NCBI GenBank assembly: GCA_002279795.1
Contig: NCCT01000020.1
Span: forward strand, 49,308 to 113,307
Direction: 5' to 3'
Length of the DNA stretch: 64,000 bases
From: Hydrogenophilales bacterium 12-61-10
GTDB lineage: Bacteria > Pseudomonadota > Gammaproteobacteria > Burkholderiales > Thiobacillaceae
In this document: positions 50,711-60,791 of the stretch, piece by piece
Position numbering within the stretch: position 1 is the stretch's first letter
Layout of the letters: each line of letters opens with the position of its first letter
Notes under the pieces: generated by a model
What the model was told of the DNA's origin: nothing
Seen by the model: the letters and a program-made list of their open reading frames with translations, nothing else
Databases searched by the model: none
Position numbers and translations under genes: made by a program

Positions 50711-51148
50711 TTATTGTGGGATTTCCTGCAGCGCTTCGACCGGTCGGCTGCGCACGCCGATGTCCTCGATCTCGCTGACCCGACTCACGAAATGGTTGGT
50801 TTCGCCGTAGCACTGAGTGGGAATGCCGCGATGCTCTTCGTAGTGAACGACAACCCGTTTGCCCGCCATCGCATTCAGCTGGGCCGCCACGGCCTCGTGC
50901 TTCACGGTGAAATTCCACAATACCGGCGCCACGCCTGGCACGGTCGTCATGGCCAGTTCGCCTTCCCATGTCTTGCAGATCCAGCCCTTGTGCGAAAACT
51001 TCTGCAGATAACCCGCACGCTCGCCATCGGAATACGCCCAGTTCACCACGAACGCCAGATACCCCGCAAAAAGCAGCAGCGGAACCCCGACCAGCCACAG
51101 AAACCATTTCAACCCGCTTGTGCGTGGCCTTGCCGTTGGTGCTTGCAT
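50711..51148 (-). CDS. Conserved membrane-anchored protein of unknown function
   Basis: 145 residues from the ATG at 51148; the frame runs further upstream inside ppsA but has no other good start. One N-terminal transmembrane helix (about residues 13-33, WFLWLVGVPLLLFAGYLAF) is followed by a periplasmic domain starting NWAYSDGERAGYLQKFSHKG, then ICKTWEGELAM and KRVVVHYEEHRG. This pattern recurs in many bacteria without assigned function. Same strand as ppsA, 28 bases behind its stop. Confidence 0.75.
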   Translation of the reverse strand: MQAPTARPRTSGLKWFLWLVGVPLLLFAGYLAFVVNWAYSDGERAGYLQKFSHKGWICKTWEGELAMTTVPGVAPVLWNFTVKHEAVAAQLNAMAGKRVVVHYEEHRGIPTQCYGETNHFVSRVSEIEDIGVRSRPVEALQEIPQ

Positions 51149-51176
51149 CTCGTCTCCCTGAAAGGACGACAAAATA

Positions 51177-53537
51177 TCACGCCCGCGCCAGCCGTTGCCA
51201 GGTGGCCACGACCGTATCCGGATTGAGCGAAATCGAGCCGATGCCCTGCGCCACCAGCCAATAGGCAAGGTCTGGATGATCGCTCGGCCCCTGGCCGCAG
51301 ATGCCAATGTACTTGCCGTGACGGTTGCAGGCGGCGATCGCCTCTGCCAGCAGTATTTTTACCGCCGGATTGCGCTCGTCGAAGCCTTCGGCCACCAATC
51401 CGGAATCGCGGTCGATGCCGAGCGTCAACTGGGTGAGGTCGTTGCTGCCGATGGAAAAGCCGTCGACAAGCTGCAGGAAGTCGTCCGCCAGCAGGACGTT
51501 GGACGGGATCTCGCACATCATGATCAAGCGCAGGCCGTTGTCACCGCGCTTGAGGCCGTTGGATGCCAGCAGCTCGACCACGGTCGCGCATTCCTCGACT
51601 GTGCGCACGAAGGGAATCATGACCTCGACGTTGGTCAAACCCAGGGTCTCGCGCACCTGTTTGAGCGCCCGGCATTCCAGCTCGAATGCCGGGCGGAACA
51701 AGGGTGAAACGTAGCGTGCCGCGCCGCGCAGCCCCAGCATGGGGTTTTCCTCCTTGGGTTCGTAACGCGCGCCGCCCAGCAGGTTGGCGTATTCGTTGGT
51801 CTTGAAATCGGACAAGCGCACGATCACCGGCTGCGGCCAGAACGCCGCCGCCAGCGTAGCGATGCCCTCCGCCAGCTTGTCCACGTAGAACGTCACCGGA
51901 TTGGCATAGCCTGCGACGCGCAGGTCGATTTCGTCGCGCACAACGAGAGACTGCCCGGCATAGTCCAGCAAGGCCAGCGGGTGCATGCCGATCATGCGCG
52001 CGATGATGAATTCGAGCCGCGCAAGGCCGACGCCCTGATTCGGAATCTGTGCAAATTCGAACGCGCGCTCGGGATTGCCGACGTTCATCATCAGCTTGAC
52101 GGGCAGGGGCGACAGGCTCTCGCTCGCCAGGGTTTCCACCGAAAACGCCAGCTTGCCGGCGTACACCAGACCGGTGTCACCCTCGGCGCACGATACCGTG
52201 ACGACCTCGCCATCCTTCAAAACCGTCGTCGCCGCGCCCGTTCCCACCACGGCGGGAATCCCCAACTCGCGCGCGACGATCGCCGCATGGCAGGTTCGCC
52301 CACCGCGATTGGTGACGATCGCGGCCGCACGCTTCATCACCGGCTCCCAGTCGGGGTCGGTCATATCGGTCACCAGCACGTCGCCCGCCTGAACCCGATC
52401 CATTTCCGCCGGACTGGCAACGATCCGCACTGCACCGGCGCCGATTTTCTGCCCGATGGCGCGGCCGCTGATGCGTACCGTGCCAGTGGTTTCCAGGGTG
52501 TAATGCTCACCCGCGCCATGCACCCGCGTCTTCACGGTTTCCGGCCGCGCCTGCACGATGAACAACTCGCCGGTCTCGCCATCCTTTGCCCATTCGATAT
52601 CCATCGGCCGGCCATAGTGGTTCTCGATCGTCACCGCCTGGCGCGCCAGCTGCAGCACGTCTGCATCGGTGAGGGAAAACTGCCGGCGCAGCTCGACGGG
52701 CGTGTTATCGACCACGTTGACGCCATCGCGCCACACCATGCGGATCGCCTTTTCGCCCAGCTCGCGCCGCACCACAGCAGGAAATCCCTGCGCCAGCATC
52801 GGCTTGTGAACGTAAAACTCGTCCGGATTGACCGATCCCTGAACCACGGTTTCACCCAGCCCATAGGCCGCCGTAATAAACACCACATCACGAAAGCCCG
52901 ACTCGGTATCGAGCGTGAACATCACGCCGGCACTGGCACGATCCGAGCGCACCATGCGCTGCACCCCGGCGGACAGCGCCACTTCGGCATGCGCAAAGCC
53001 ATGGTGCACGCGATAGGCGATCGCGCGGTCGTTGTATAGCGAGGCGAAGACTTTTTTGACATGGGCAAGCAAAGCCGCCTCGCCGCAGACGTGCAGGAAG
53101 GTGTCCTGCTGGCCGGCAAACGAGGCGTCGGGCAAGTCCTCGGCCGTGGCGGACGAGCGCACCGCGACCGACACGCCATCGCCCAGTGCGCGATAAGCAG
53201 CACGCAGCCCGGCTTCCAGCGCGGGCGGCAAGACAGCCTCTTCCACCCAGGTGCGAATTTCGGCGCCGGCGAGCGCCAGTGCGGTGACGTCCGTGATGTT
53301 CAACGCATCCAGCCGTGCATGGATGCGGCTGCGCAGCTGGTTGTGGTCGAGATAGTCCCAGAACGCCTGCGCCGTGGTGGCAAAGCCGCCCGGCACCTTG
53401 ACGCCCGCATTGGACAAAGTGCTGATCATCTCTCCAAGCGACGCGTTCTTGCCGCCCACCCGTGGCACATCGGCCATCGATAGCGCTTCCAGCGGAACGA
53501 TATAGTTAACCGGCGTGCCTGGTTTCGAATCCTGCAT
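51177..53537 (-). CDS. ppsA: Phosphoenolpyruvate synthase
   Basis: A 786-residue enzyme making PEP from pyruvate and ATP for gluconeogenesis. The N-terminal ATP-binding domain begins [12 protein letters not shown] and shows [19 protein letters not shown]. The phosphohistidine domain has [17 protein letters not shown] with the catalytic histidine. The PEP-binding barrel ends in [12 protein letters not shown], containing the catalytic cysteine. Length fits the family. The usual ppsR regulator gene is not adjacent. About 220 bases separate it from the divergent cyclic-di-GMP gene. Confidence 0.97.
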   Translation of the reverse strand: MQDSKPGTPVNYIVPLEALSMADVPRVGGKNASLGEMISTLSNAGVKVPGGFATTAQAFWDYLDHNQLRSRIHARLDALNITDVTALALAGAEIRTWVEEAVLPPALEAGLRAAYRALGDGVSVAVRSSATAEDLPDASFAGQQDTFLHVCGEAALLAHVKKVFASLYNDRAIAYRVHHGFAHAEVALSAGVQRMVRSDRASAGVMFTLDTESGFRDVVFITAAYGLGETVVQGSVNPDEFYVHKPMLAQGFPAVVRRELGEKAIRMVWRDGVNVVDNTPVELRRQFSLTDADVLQLARQAVTIENHYGRPMDIEWAKDGETGELFIVQARPETVKTRVHGAGEHYTLETTGTVRISGRAIGQKIGAGAVRIVASPAEMDRVQAGDVLVTDMTDPDWEPVMKRAAAIVTNRGGRTCHAAIVARELGIPAVVGTGAATTVLKDGEVVTVSCAEGDTGLVYAGKLAFSVETLASESLSPLPVKLMMNVGNPERAFEFAQIPNQGVGLARLEFIIARMIGMHPLALLDYAGQSLVVRDEIDLRVAGYANPVTFYVDKLAEGIATLAAAFWPQPVIVRLSDFKTNEYANLLGGARYEPKEENPMLGLRGAARYVSPLFRPAFELECRALKQVRETLGLTNVEVMIPFVRTVEECATVVELLASNGLKRGDNGLRLIMMCEIPSNVLLADDFLQLVDGFSIGSNDLTQLTLGIDRDSGLVAEGFDERNPAVKILLAEAIAACNRHGKYIGICGQGPSDHPDLAYWLVAQGIGSISLNPDTVVATWQRLARA

Positions 53538-53761
53538 CTCATGCTCCGTTCTCTAAAATCAATAACTTCGGCGCTTGCAAAGCTCTAGTTCAAGTCTAGC
53601 CGCATTGACAGGAAGGAACGCGGCATCGGGTGGCGTCACAGCTTGATGGCCATCACTAAATTTGCAGCCTCACCCTGTTTTTTATCGAATGAGAACCGTT
53701 TAGTGCTGACCTGTTGTCTTTTCTGGCCGCCGGCACCCCGGCCCCAACCCTGACCAGCGTC

Positions 53762-55780
53762 ATGCCCGCTCATTCCAAAACCCTGTCACACCATATTCGA
53801 CCCGCCGCCTGGAGTGCCGCGCTGCTCGCGGGGTTTGTCGTGCAACTGCTGCTGATTCTGTTCGTCACGACGATCGGCCTGCAGCAACTGGGCATCACGA
53901 CGCACAACCTTGATACCGTGGTCAATGTCCACATGCGCAAGCAGAACCTCACCAAAACCATGCTGAGCGTCGCGCGGGAACGCACACTGATCATGCTGAC
54001 CCTGTCCAAGGTCGATGACCCGTTCGAGCGCGACGACCTGCTTACCCGATTCAATGAAAAAGGGGCGGAATACGTCGTTGCGCGGCAGACCTTGCAGGGC
54101 ATGCCGCTGAATGACCGTGAACACAAACTGATCGCCCGGCAGCAACAACTGATTCAGGTTGCGCAACCGATCCAGACCGAGGTCATCGACCTGATCAACG
54201 CCCAGTTCAACCGGGAGGCTGAAAGGGTCACCCTCACCCGCGCCATCCCGACCCAAAATCAGGTGCTGGCCGTCTTGTTTCAGCTCGACGCCGAAACCCA
54301 GCAGGTCGCGCTGGCTGCCAGTCGCAAGGCGTACGAGGCGCAAAGGGTGGCGCGCTTCTGGATGTATCTGCTGTGTGGCGCGGCCCTGGTGGTCGGCGTG
54401 ATCGTTGCGGCCGTGGTGCTGCGCTACACCACCCGCATCAGCCTCGAACGCGAACATCTGGCCATTCACGATGCGCTGACCAGCCTGCCCAACCGCCGCT
54501 TGCTGCTGGAACATCTGGAGCAGGCGCTGGCCCATGGCAGGCGGCACAAGACCCAGATTGGCATCTTGTTCATTGACCTGGACAACTTCAAGCGCGTCAA
54601 CGACACCCTGGGCCACGCCGTCGGCGACCAGCTGATCTGCCAGGTTGCCCAACGTCTGAGATCGGCCGTGCGCAGCAATGATCTCGTCGCACGACTGGGC
54701 GGGGACGAGTTCGTGGTGGTGATGAGCGATGTGCGGGCGGCGTCGCAAATTTTCCACGTCGTCGACAAAATCCTGGCCGTCATGGTGGTGCCCTACCAGA
54801 TTGCCGAACGTGAGCTATTCAATAGTTGCAGCATCGGCATCAGCGTCTACCCGACGGACGGCGCCAGTTCGAGCGACCTGCTGAAAAACGCGGACACCGC
54901 GATGTATTACGCCAAGAGCAGCGGCAAGAACCGCTATCACCTCTATGACGCGGCCATGAACGCCATGGCCGAAGAACGGCTGCAACTGGACACCGATTTG
55001 CACCATGCGCTGGAACGCAATGAGTTCAGCTTTTACTATCAGCCGCAGGTCAACCTCGACAGCGGGCGCACCTGCACGGTCGAGGCCCTGATCCGCTGGA
55101 ACCACCCGGAAAAAGGTTTGCTCAGCCCCGCAGCCTTTCTCGACATGCTGGAAGACACCGGCGAGATTCTCCCTGTTGGTCGCATGCTGCTGGGTGCAGC
55201 CTGCACGCAGGGGGCGCGCTGGCATGCGGCCGGATTCAACGATCTGGTGATCGCCATCAACGTGTCCAGCAAGGAGTTCTGGAACTGCGACTTGCTCTCG
55301 AACGTACAGTCCGCTCTCGCGCAATCCGGGCTGCCTCCGCAGTCCCTGCAACTGGAGCTCACCGAAGGCATCCTGATGGGGGACATGGATGCCGCCGCGC
55401 ACAAGATCCTGGAACTGAAAGCGCTGGGCGTGTCGATCGCCATCGACGATTTCGGTACAGGCTATTCGTCGCTGGCGCACCTGAAGCGGTTTCCGCTCGA
55501 CGTCCTTAAAATCGACCGATATTTCGTCAAGGATCTCCGCCACGACTCGGTCAATGAAGCGCTGGTCAACTCGATACTCGCCCTGTGCAAAGGCCTCAAT
55601 CTGGACACGGTGGCTGAAGGCGTAGAAACCCGGAGCCAGCTGGACGTGTTGCACAAAATCGGCTGCCCGGTCGTGCAGGGCTATTTAATCAGCCAGCCCG
55701 TTCCTGCCGAAAACATCTTGGCGCTGTTGCAGCGCGACTGGCGGCAGGCGCTAGGCCTGCACATCGACCCAGCGGCCTGA
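53762..55780 (+). CDS. Membrane GGDEF-EAL cyclic-di-GMP protein
   Basis: 672 residues from the ATG at 53762; a TTG at 53714 would add 16. Two transmembrane helices (about residues 17-45 and 200-222) flank a helical periplasmic sensor resembling four-helix chemoreceptor domains (about 45-198). The cytoplasmic part has a GGDEF domain with ARLGGDEFVVV, and an EAL domain with VEALIRWNHPEKG, IDDFGTGYSS and LKIDRYFVKD, so both active sites look intact. The direction of net activity cannot be predicted. No strong ribosome site was seen. Confidence 0.9.
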   Translation: MPAHSKTLSHHIRPAAWSAALLAGFVVQLLLILFVTTIGLQQLGITTHNLDTVVNVHMRKQNLTKTMLSVARERTLIMLTLSKVDDPFERDDLLTRFNEKGAEYVVARQTLQGMPLNDREHKLIARQQQLIQVAQPIQTEVIDLINAQFNREAERVTLTRAIPTQNQVLAVLFQLDAETQQVALAASRKAYEAQRVARFWMYLLCGAALVVGVIVAAVVLRYTTRISLEREHLAIHDALTSLPNRRLLLEHLEQALAHGRRHKTQIGILFIDLDNFKRVNDTLGHAVGDQLICQVAQRLRSAVRSNDLVARLGGDEFVVVMSDVRAASQIFHVVDKILAVMVVPYQIAERELFNSCSIGISVYPTDGASSSDLLKNADTAMYYAKSSGKNRYHLYDAAMNAMAEERLQLDTDLHHALERNEFSFYYQPQVNLDSGRTCTVEALIRWNHPEKGLLSPAAFLDMLEDTGEILPVGRMLLGAACTQGARWHAAGFNDLVIAINVSSKEFWNCDLLSNVQSALAQSGLPPQSLQLELTEGILMGDMDAAAHKILELKALGVSIAIDDFGTGYSSLAHLKRFPLDVLKIDRYFVKDLRHDSVNEALVNSILALCKGLNLDTVAEGVETRSQLDVLHKIGCPVVQGYLISQPVPAENILALLQRDWRQALGLHIDPAA

Positions 55781-55792
55781 CGCGAACCTGAC

Positions 55793-56596
55793 TCAGGCGG
55801 CCACGCCCCTGCCGCTGCGACGTTGCCGCACCACCTCGAACATCGCCACCGCCAGCGCCGCAGAGGCGTTCAGTGACTCGACCCGGCCCGGCATGGGGAT
55901 TTGTGCGCACAGACTTGCATTCAGGGCTACGCCAGCAGTCAGCCCGCTTCCCTCGTTGCCCACCACCAGCGCCGTCGCGCCCGCATAGTCCTGCGCAAAA
56001 AAATCGTTTGCCTCGCCCAGCGCCAGCGCGATGCTCTGGCCGGAAAAAGCGTTCAGCCACGTTGCCAGTTCCACGTCCTGCTGCATCGGCAGCACGAACT
56101 GCGCCCCCTGCCCGCCGCGCAGCGCCTTCGGTGACCAGGCATCGTGGCAGCCCCGCGACAGCACCGCCAGCGTGGCGCCCGCCGCCGCCGCCGTGCGCAG
56201 CATGGAGCCGAGGTTGCCCGGATCCTGAATGTCTTCCAGCACGACGACGAGCGGCGTGTTCGCGATTTCTGTCGGCGCGAGCCAGGCCACCTCGGCCAGC
56301 ATGCCGGTCGGCGTGGCAACCGGCGAGAGTTCGGCGAACAGCGCATCGGGCAGCACGATCGCCTTCGCCTTCGCCTGAGGACTGCGTGCCGCCAGTTGCG
56401 CAAAGCGCATCGCATCGAACGAAGCCGCCCGTGCCAGCGTATGCGGCTGGCCGCCCGCGTCCTGATACGCGACCAGCAGATGCTCGCCGTCGAGCACGCT
56501 CATCTGCGCGTCGCGCCGTGCGCGGGCTGATTCGGCGAGCTTTTTAAGGCGTTTGAAAATCGGGTTATCGCGTGAGGAAATGGCGGTTTCGTTCAT
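55793..56596 (-). CDS. RNA 2'-O-ribose methyltransferase, SpoU/TrmH family
   Basis: 267 residues from the ATG at 56596 (MNETAISSRDNPIFKRLKKL); an upstream extension overlaps the divergent gene and is unlikely. The N-terminal substrate-binding domain is followed by a SPOUT domain with VVVLEDIQDPGNLGSMLRTA, LVVGNEGSGL and IPMPGRVESLNASAALAVA, the three SpoU motifs that form the SAM-binding knot. It methylates rRNA or tRNA; the exact target is not decided by sequence. A second SPOUT gene (rlmB) is at 60.0 kb. Confidence 0.9.
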   Translation of the reverse strand: MNETAISSRDNPIFKRLKKLAESARARRDAQMSVLDGEHLLVAYQDAGGQPHTLARAASFDAMRFAQLAARSPQAKAKAIVLPDALFAELSPVATPTGMLAEVAWLAPTEIANTPLVVVLEDIQDPGNLGSMLRTAAAAGATLAVLSRGCHDAWSPKALRGGQGAQFVLPMQQDVELATWLNAFSGQSIALALGEANDFFAQDYAGATALVVGNEGSGLTAGVALNASLCAQIPMPGRVESLNASAALAVAMFEVVRQRRSGRGVAA

Positions 56597-56641
56597 CCGC
56601 CGATTATCCGCGATCCACCCCAGCCAGCGTAAACTCGTCCG

Positions 56642-57610
56642 ATGCGTATCGCTCTTATCACTCCCTACGGCCGCGAACACCGCAATGGCAACTGGCACAC
56701 TGCCGCACGCTGGGCGCGCTTCCTGCGCGAAGCCGGGCATACGGTACGGGTGCAACAGGAATGGGATGGCTACCCAGCCGGGCTGATGCTGGCGCTGCAT
56801 GCGCGACGCAGCTTCAACTCGATCAAAGCCTACGCCGAGCGGTTTCCCGATCGCCCGCTGTTGCTGGCGCTGACCGGCACGGATCTATACCGGGATATCC
56901 GCGACAACGCCGACGCCCAACAGGCGCTGAAGCTTGCGCACCGCCTCATCGTGCTGCAGGAGCGCGGCGTCGATGAGCTCGCCCCACACCTGGCTGCCAA
57001 GACACGCGTGATCTACCAGTCCTCGCCCGACAATCCCCGCAAGCCGGCTGCCAGCGACCGATTCGAGGTGCTGGTAATCGGCCACCTGCGTGAAGAAAAG
57101 GATCCCTTCCGTGCGGCATGGGCCAGCGCGCTGTTACCCGAAAGCTCGCGCATTCAGGTCACCCATTTTGGCGATGCCTTGAGTGAGGCAATGGCCGATA
57201 CCGCCCGGCTGACGCAGGGCAAACTGCCGCGCTGGCACTGGAGCGGAGCGGTGCCGCATCCAGCCGTGCTCAAGCACCTGTCCCGATCGCATCTAATGGT
57301 CATCAGTTCGCTCATGGAAGGCGGCGCTAATGTCATTTGCGAATCCCTGGCGGCCGATGTACCGGTTCTGGCGTCACGGATGTCTGGCAACCTCGGCATG
57401 CTGGGCGTGGATTACCCGGGCTATTTCCCGGTGGGCGACGACAAGCATCTGGCACGGCTGATGTGGCAAGCAGAAAGCGATCCCGCGTTTTATGCCGCCC
57501 TGCTCAGCCACGGCCGGATGCGACGCGAGTTAATGCGTCCGGAGCAGGAAGCCAGCCGATTGACACGGGTTGTTGCAGAATTTGAGCAGCAGACTGCCTC
57601 CCCGGCTTGA
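56642..57610 (+). CDS. senB: TIGR04348-type glycosyltransferase, SenB (selenosugar synthase) candidate
   Basis: A 322-residue GT-B-fold protein. It shows the pattern of the family that includes SenB: GREHRNGNWHTAARWARFL near the N-terminus, LHARRSFNSI, LTGTDLYRDI, LIVLQERGVDEL, VIGHLREEKDPFRAA and MEGGANVICESLAADVPVLA. In characterised members SenB joins selenophosphate to UDP-GlcNAc to give a selenosugar for selenoneine. No selenophosphate synthetase (senC/selD) or senA lies nearby in this window. The assignment therefore rests on family resemblance recalled from memory. It is followed by ycaO after 43 bases. Confidence 0.72.
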   Translation: MRIALITPYGREHRNGNWHTAARWARFLREAGHTVRVQQEWDGYPAGLMLALHARRSFNSIKAYAERFPDRPLLLALTGTDLYRDIRDNADAQQALKLAHRLIVLQERGVDELAPHLAAKTRVIYQSSPDNPRKPAASDRFEVLVIGHLREEKDPFRAAWASALLPESSRIQVTHFGDALSEAMADTARLTQGKLPRWHWSGAVPHPAVLKHLSRSHLMVISSLMEGGANVICESLAADVPVLASRMSGNLGMLGVDYPGYFPVGDDKHLARLMWQAESDPAFYAALLSHGRMRRELMRPEQEASRLTRVVAEFEQQTASPA

Positions 57611-57653
57611 CGCATCGCTTATGCTGTCGCCTGCTCAGAAATCAGGCTCGCCC

Positions 57654-59366
57654 ATGTCCTCCACCGAACACTTCATTCCCGGCAAGGACGCTTCACTCGA
57701 AGCGTCGATTGCCACGCTGCAATCCAGGCTTCTGGCGATCGGCTTTCATATCGAGGAACGCTCCTGGCTCAATCCGGTGGAAGGCGTGTGGTCGGTCCAT
57801 ATCCGCGACCGCGACTGTCCCCTGCTTTTCACCAACGGCAAGGGCGCAACGGAGCTGGCAGCGCGGGCGAGCGCGCTGGGTGAATACTTCGAGCGACTGT
57901 CGACCAATTACTTCTGGACGCACTTTTATCTGGGCAAGACGCTGGCTGAACGGGAATACACCCACACGCCCGATGAGCGCTGGATCCCGCTGGAAGGCGA
58001 AACCTGGCCAGACGTACTCCTCACCCCGGAGCTGCGCGCGTTCTACAACCCGGATGACAACGTGCGTGCCGACCAGCTGGTCGACCTCAATTCAGGCAAT
58101 ACGGAACGGGGCATATGTGCCATTCCCTATCAGCGTCTGAGCGATGGCAAAACGGTCTATTTTCCGGTCAACCTCATTGGCAACTTGTACGTCAGCAACG
58201 GCATGTCGGCTGGCAACACGCTGATGGAGGCGCGCACCCAGGCCCTGGCCGAAATCTTCGAACGTCACATCAAGTTCCGCATCATCGAAGAAGGCATCTG
58301 CCTGCCCGATGTGCCCGAAGCCGTGATCAACCGTTATCCACACATCGCTGCCGGCATCCGCGGCTTGCGGGAAGCCGGCTTTGGCATCGTCGTGAAAGAC
58401 GCCTCGCTCGGCGGCGAGTATCCGGTCATGAACGTGACCTTGCTGCACCCGCAAGATCAAGGCTGCTTCGCCAGCTTCGGCGCGCACCCACGCTTCGAAG
58501 TGGCACTGGAACGCGCCCTGACCGAACTGCTGCAGGGCCGCGCGCTCGATTCACTGGCTGGATTTTCCGCCCCGGGTTTTGACGAAGCCGAAATTGCCGA
58601 TCCGCAAAACCTCGAAATCCACTTTGTCGATTCCAGTGGCGTCATCAGCTGGAAGTTCCTGCGCAACACGCCGGATTACGAATTTGTCGACTGGAATTTC
58701 GGCACGACAACCGAAGAAGACTATGCGTGGTCGGTCAACGCGCTACACAAGGCGGGACATGACATTTATATCGCCGACTTCACCCATCTCGGCGTTTACG
58801 CCTGCCGCATTTTGGTACCCGGGGTTTCGGAGATTTATCCGGTTGAGGAGCTCGAGTTCGAAAACAACAGCGTTGGCAACCGGATCCGCCCCGCACTGTC
58901 ACGCCTACCCGACCTGACGGACGACGAATGTGCCGACCTGCTTGATCTGATTGATGAGCTTGAACTGGCGGATGACCGGCTGGTGACGGTTCTGATCGGT
59001 CTTGCGCCCGACCCCGAGTCGCCGTGGACCGATATTCGCGTGGGTGAAATCAAACTGCTGCTTGCGCTGGCGATCGGTGACGATGATGCCATTCTGGAAG
59101 GCTGCGCCTGGATCGCACAATATGGGCAACGTAGCGAGGCACGCCTGAAGGTCTATCGCTGTATTGCCGACCTCGTCCAACTGGCCGATCCCAGTCCGTT
59201 TGAACCGGCACTCGCGCTGTTATACGGACGGGAAACGCTGCAGCACGCTTTTTCCTTATTCAATCAGGACAAGCGGTTTTTCGGACTGAGTGCGCTAGGC
59301 AACAACTTTGAAGGCAGCGCGATCCATCAACGCTTGCTAGAGGCTTATCGAAAAGTGCGGGGGTAA
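57654..59366 (+). CDS. ycaO: YcaO protein (RimO accessory factor for ribosomal protein S12 methylthiolation)
   Basis: 570 residues from the ATG at 57654, matching E. coli YcaO from its start region (FIPGKDASLEASIA) onwards. An ATG at 57621 is an alternative. The YcaO ATP-binding core is present: TNGKGATELAARASALGEYF, SNGMSAGNTLMEARTQALAE with the Mg-binding glutamates, and FASFGAHPRFEVALERALTE. The C-terminal tetratricopeptide-like region of the E. coli protein is also represented. YcaO helps RimO modify S12. Association with the SenB-type gene upstream is by position only. Confidence 0.93.
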   Translation: MSSTEHFIPGKDASLEASIATLQSRLLAIGFHIEERSWLNPVEGVWSVHIRDRDCPLLFTNGKGATELAARASALGEYFERLSTNYFWTHFYLGKTLAEREYTHTPDERWIPLEGETWPDVLLTPELRAFYNPDDNVRADQLVDLNSGNTERGICAIPYQRLSDGKTVYFPVNLIGNLYVSNGMSAGNTLMEARTQALAEIFERHIKFRIIEEGICLPDVPEAVINRYPHIAAGIRGLREAGFGIVVKDASLGGEYPVMNVTLLHPQDQGCFASFGAHPRFEVALERALTELLQGRALDSLAGFSAPGFDEAEIADPQNLEIHFVDSSGVISWKFLRNTPDYEFVDWNFGTTTEEDYAWSVNALHKAGHDIYIADFTHLGVYACRILVPGVSEIYPVEELEFENNSVGNRIRPALSRLPDLTDDECADLLDLIDELELADDRLVTVLIGLAPDPESPWTDIRVGEIKLLLALAIGDDDAILEGCAWIAQYGQRSEARLKVYRCIADLVQLADPSPFEPALALLYGRETLQHAFSLFNQDKRFFGLSALGNNFEGSAIHQRLLEAYRKVRG

Positions 59367-59461
59367 GCGGTCAGGAGTCGAGTTCCTTGCAGGACTCGGC
59401 TCGAGTAACGGGATGCAGAACTGATACAAAATCAAATCAACGATGCCCATTCAACAGGACA

Positions 59462-59722
59462 TTACTTGTATTTTCTGGGGGCCATCGGCGATTGAACGTG
59501 CGTGTCCTTATGGCGGAAATTGATGCGACCCTTGGTCAGGTCATAAGGTGACATTTCAATGGTGACCTTGTCGCCGGTCAGAATGCGGATGCGGTGCTTG
59601 CGCATTTTGCCGGAAGCATAGGCAATGATTTCAACACCATTGTCCAACGTAACCCGAAAGCGCGTTTGCGGCAGCACCTCGTTTACAACGCCTTCAATTT
59701 CTACCAGTTCTTCTTTCGCCAT
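59462..59722 (-). CDS. infA: Translation initiation factor IF-1, long paralogue
   Basis: An 86-residue S1/OB-fold protein: [20 protein letters not shown], then [20 protein letters not shown], match IF-1. The usual IF-1 has 72 residues. This one has a basic extension, [16 protein letters not shown], a feature of second infA copies in betaproteobacteria. It is not within a ribosomal protein operon, which also fits a paralogue. Role in translation or cold adaptation is inferred from family. Confidence 0.93.
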   Translation of the reverse strand: MAKEELVEIEGVVNEVLPQTRFRVTLDNGVEIIAYASGKMRKHRIRILTGDKVTIEMSPYDLTKGRINFRHKDTHVQSPMAPRKYK

Positions 59723-60035
59723 AGTTGTGTTCCTTGAGTGATAAGCCGATAACGCGGCGAGCCATGCGCCAGCGCTGGGGATGCGTAAGATCGCAATGAG
59801 AACCGCAGCAACCGCGCCGAGTGGCGGATGTCAGTAAAGATCGCCAGGAAAAAGGCAAACCAAAGGCAAACCAAAAGACCCGTCCGGTCGATTAGTATGA
59901 AGGCCGCACCCGCTCTTGGCAAGAGAAGCCTGATGGCAGATAAGGGCAAAGCAAAGACAACTGCACGTTCAGGGTCTGAAACCTTGATTGGTTGCGCCCC
60001 TCCCATTTTAGATCAACCCGTCACTTCGGGCCGCT
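59723..60035. other. Intergenic stretch between infA and rlmB
   Basis: About 310 bases. Opposing open frames exist on both strands (101 codons minus, 77 codons plus), but neither has a good start or recognisable sequence. A perfect tandem 11-bp repeat, AAAGGCAAACC, occurs at 59851-59872. The infA promoter should lie here. Confidence 0.45.
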
Positions 60036-60791
60036 TCACCCGCCCTGACCGCGCTGCCTGACCGTTTCGTACAGGCACAAAGCCGCCGAAACCGAAACAT
60101 TGAGACTTTCGACCGTTCCGCCAAGCGGGATCCGTGCAACCTGATCGCAGCTTTGCTTGACCAGACGCCGGATACCCTCGCCTTCCGAACCCAGGACCCA
60201 GGCAATGCCGGTTTTAGCATCGATACCCGACAAGGTCTGGTCGCCGTCCATATCTGCGGCAATCACCCAGATGTTTTGCTCTTTAAGCTCTTCTATGGTG
60301 CGAGCAAGGTTGGTCACCATGATGTAGGGCACGGTTTCCGCTGCGCCCGAAGCCACCTTTTCGACGGTGGCATTGATACCGACTGCGTTGTCCTTCGGTG
60401 CAATGACCGCATGCACGCCAAAGGCATCGGCAGAACGCAAAATTGCCCCCAGATTGTGGGGATCCGTTACGCCGTCGAGGATCAGCAGCAACGGTGCGCC
60501 CTTGATGCTTTCCAGAATATCGTCAAGCGAATGGCTGAGTTGAACAGGCTTCACGCGTGCAACCACGCCCTGATGCTTGACCTCCTTGCCCACCAGGCGT
60601 GCCAAGCGAGCCGGCTCAACCTGGGCTAGATTGACCTGATTGGACTTGGCTTGCGCAACCAGATCCCGCGCACGCGCATCACGGCGGGTCAGGTCGAGAT
60701 AAATCTCCATCACACCGGACGGATCATGGCGCAGTCGCGCCAACACGGCATGAAACCCGTAGATCAGCTTTTCGGGCCCTTTCTCGCTCAT
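60036..60791 (-). CDS. rlmB: 23S rRNA (guanosine-2251-2'-O)-methyltransferase
   Basis: A 251-residue SPOUT enzyme. The L30e-like N-terminal domain starts KLIYGFHAVLARLR. The catalytic knot has LLILDGVTDPHNLGAILRSA, AWVLGSEGEGIRRL and IPLGGTVESLNVSVSAALCL, the three motifs of RlmB. It methylates G2251 in the peptidyl-transferase P loop. The start overlaps the rnr stop by four bases, the usual rnr-rlmB arrangement. Confidence 0.95.
   Translation of the reverse strand: MSEKGPEKLIYGFHAVLARLRHDPSGVMEIYLDLTRRDARARDLVAQAKSNQVNLAQVEPARLARLVGKEVKHQGVVARVKPVQLSHSLDDILESIKGAPLLLILDGVTDPHNLGAILRSADAFGVHAVIAPKDNAVGINATVEKVASGAAETVPYIMVTNLARTIEELKEQNIWVIAADMDGDQTLSGIDAKTGIAWVLGSEGEGIRRLVKQSCDQVARIPLGGTVESLNVSVSAALCLYETVRQRGQGG

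Noticed and set aside
59851-59872. Tandem AAAGGCAAACC repeat as the start of a repeat array
   Set aside because: Only two copies, A-rich and intergenic; no further units or spacers, so neither CRISPR nor a larger satellite.
59701-60061. Opposing frames of 101 and 77 codons between infA and rlmB
   Set aside because: Neither has a supported start or recognisable product, and they overlap each other.
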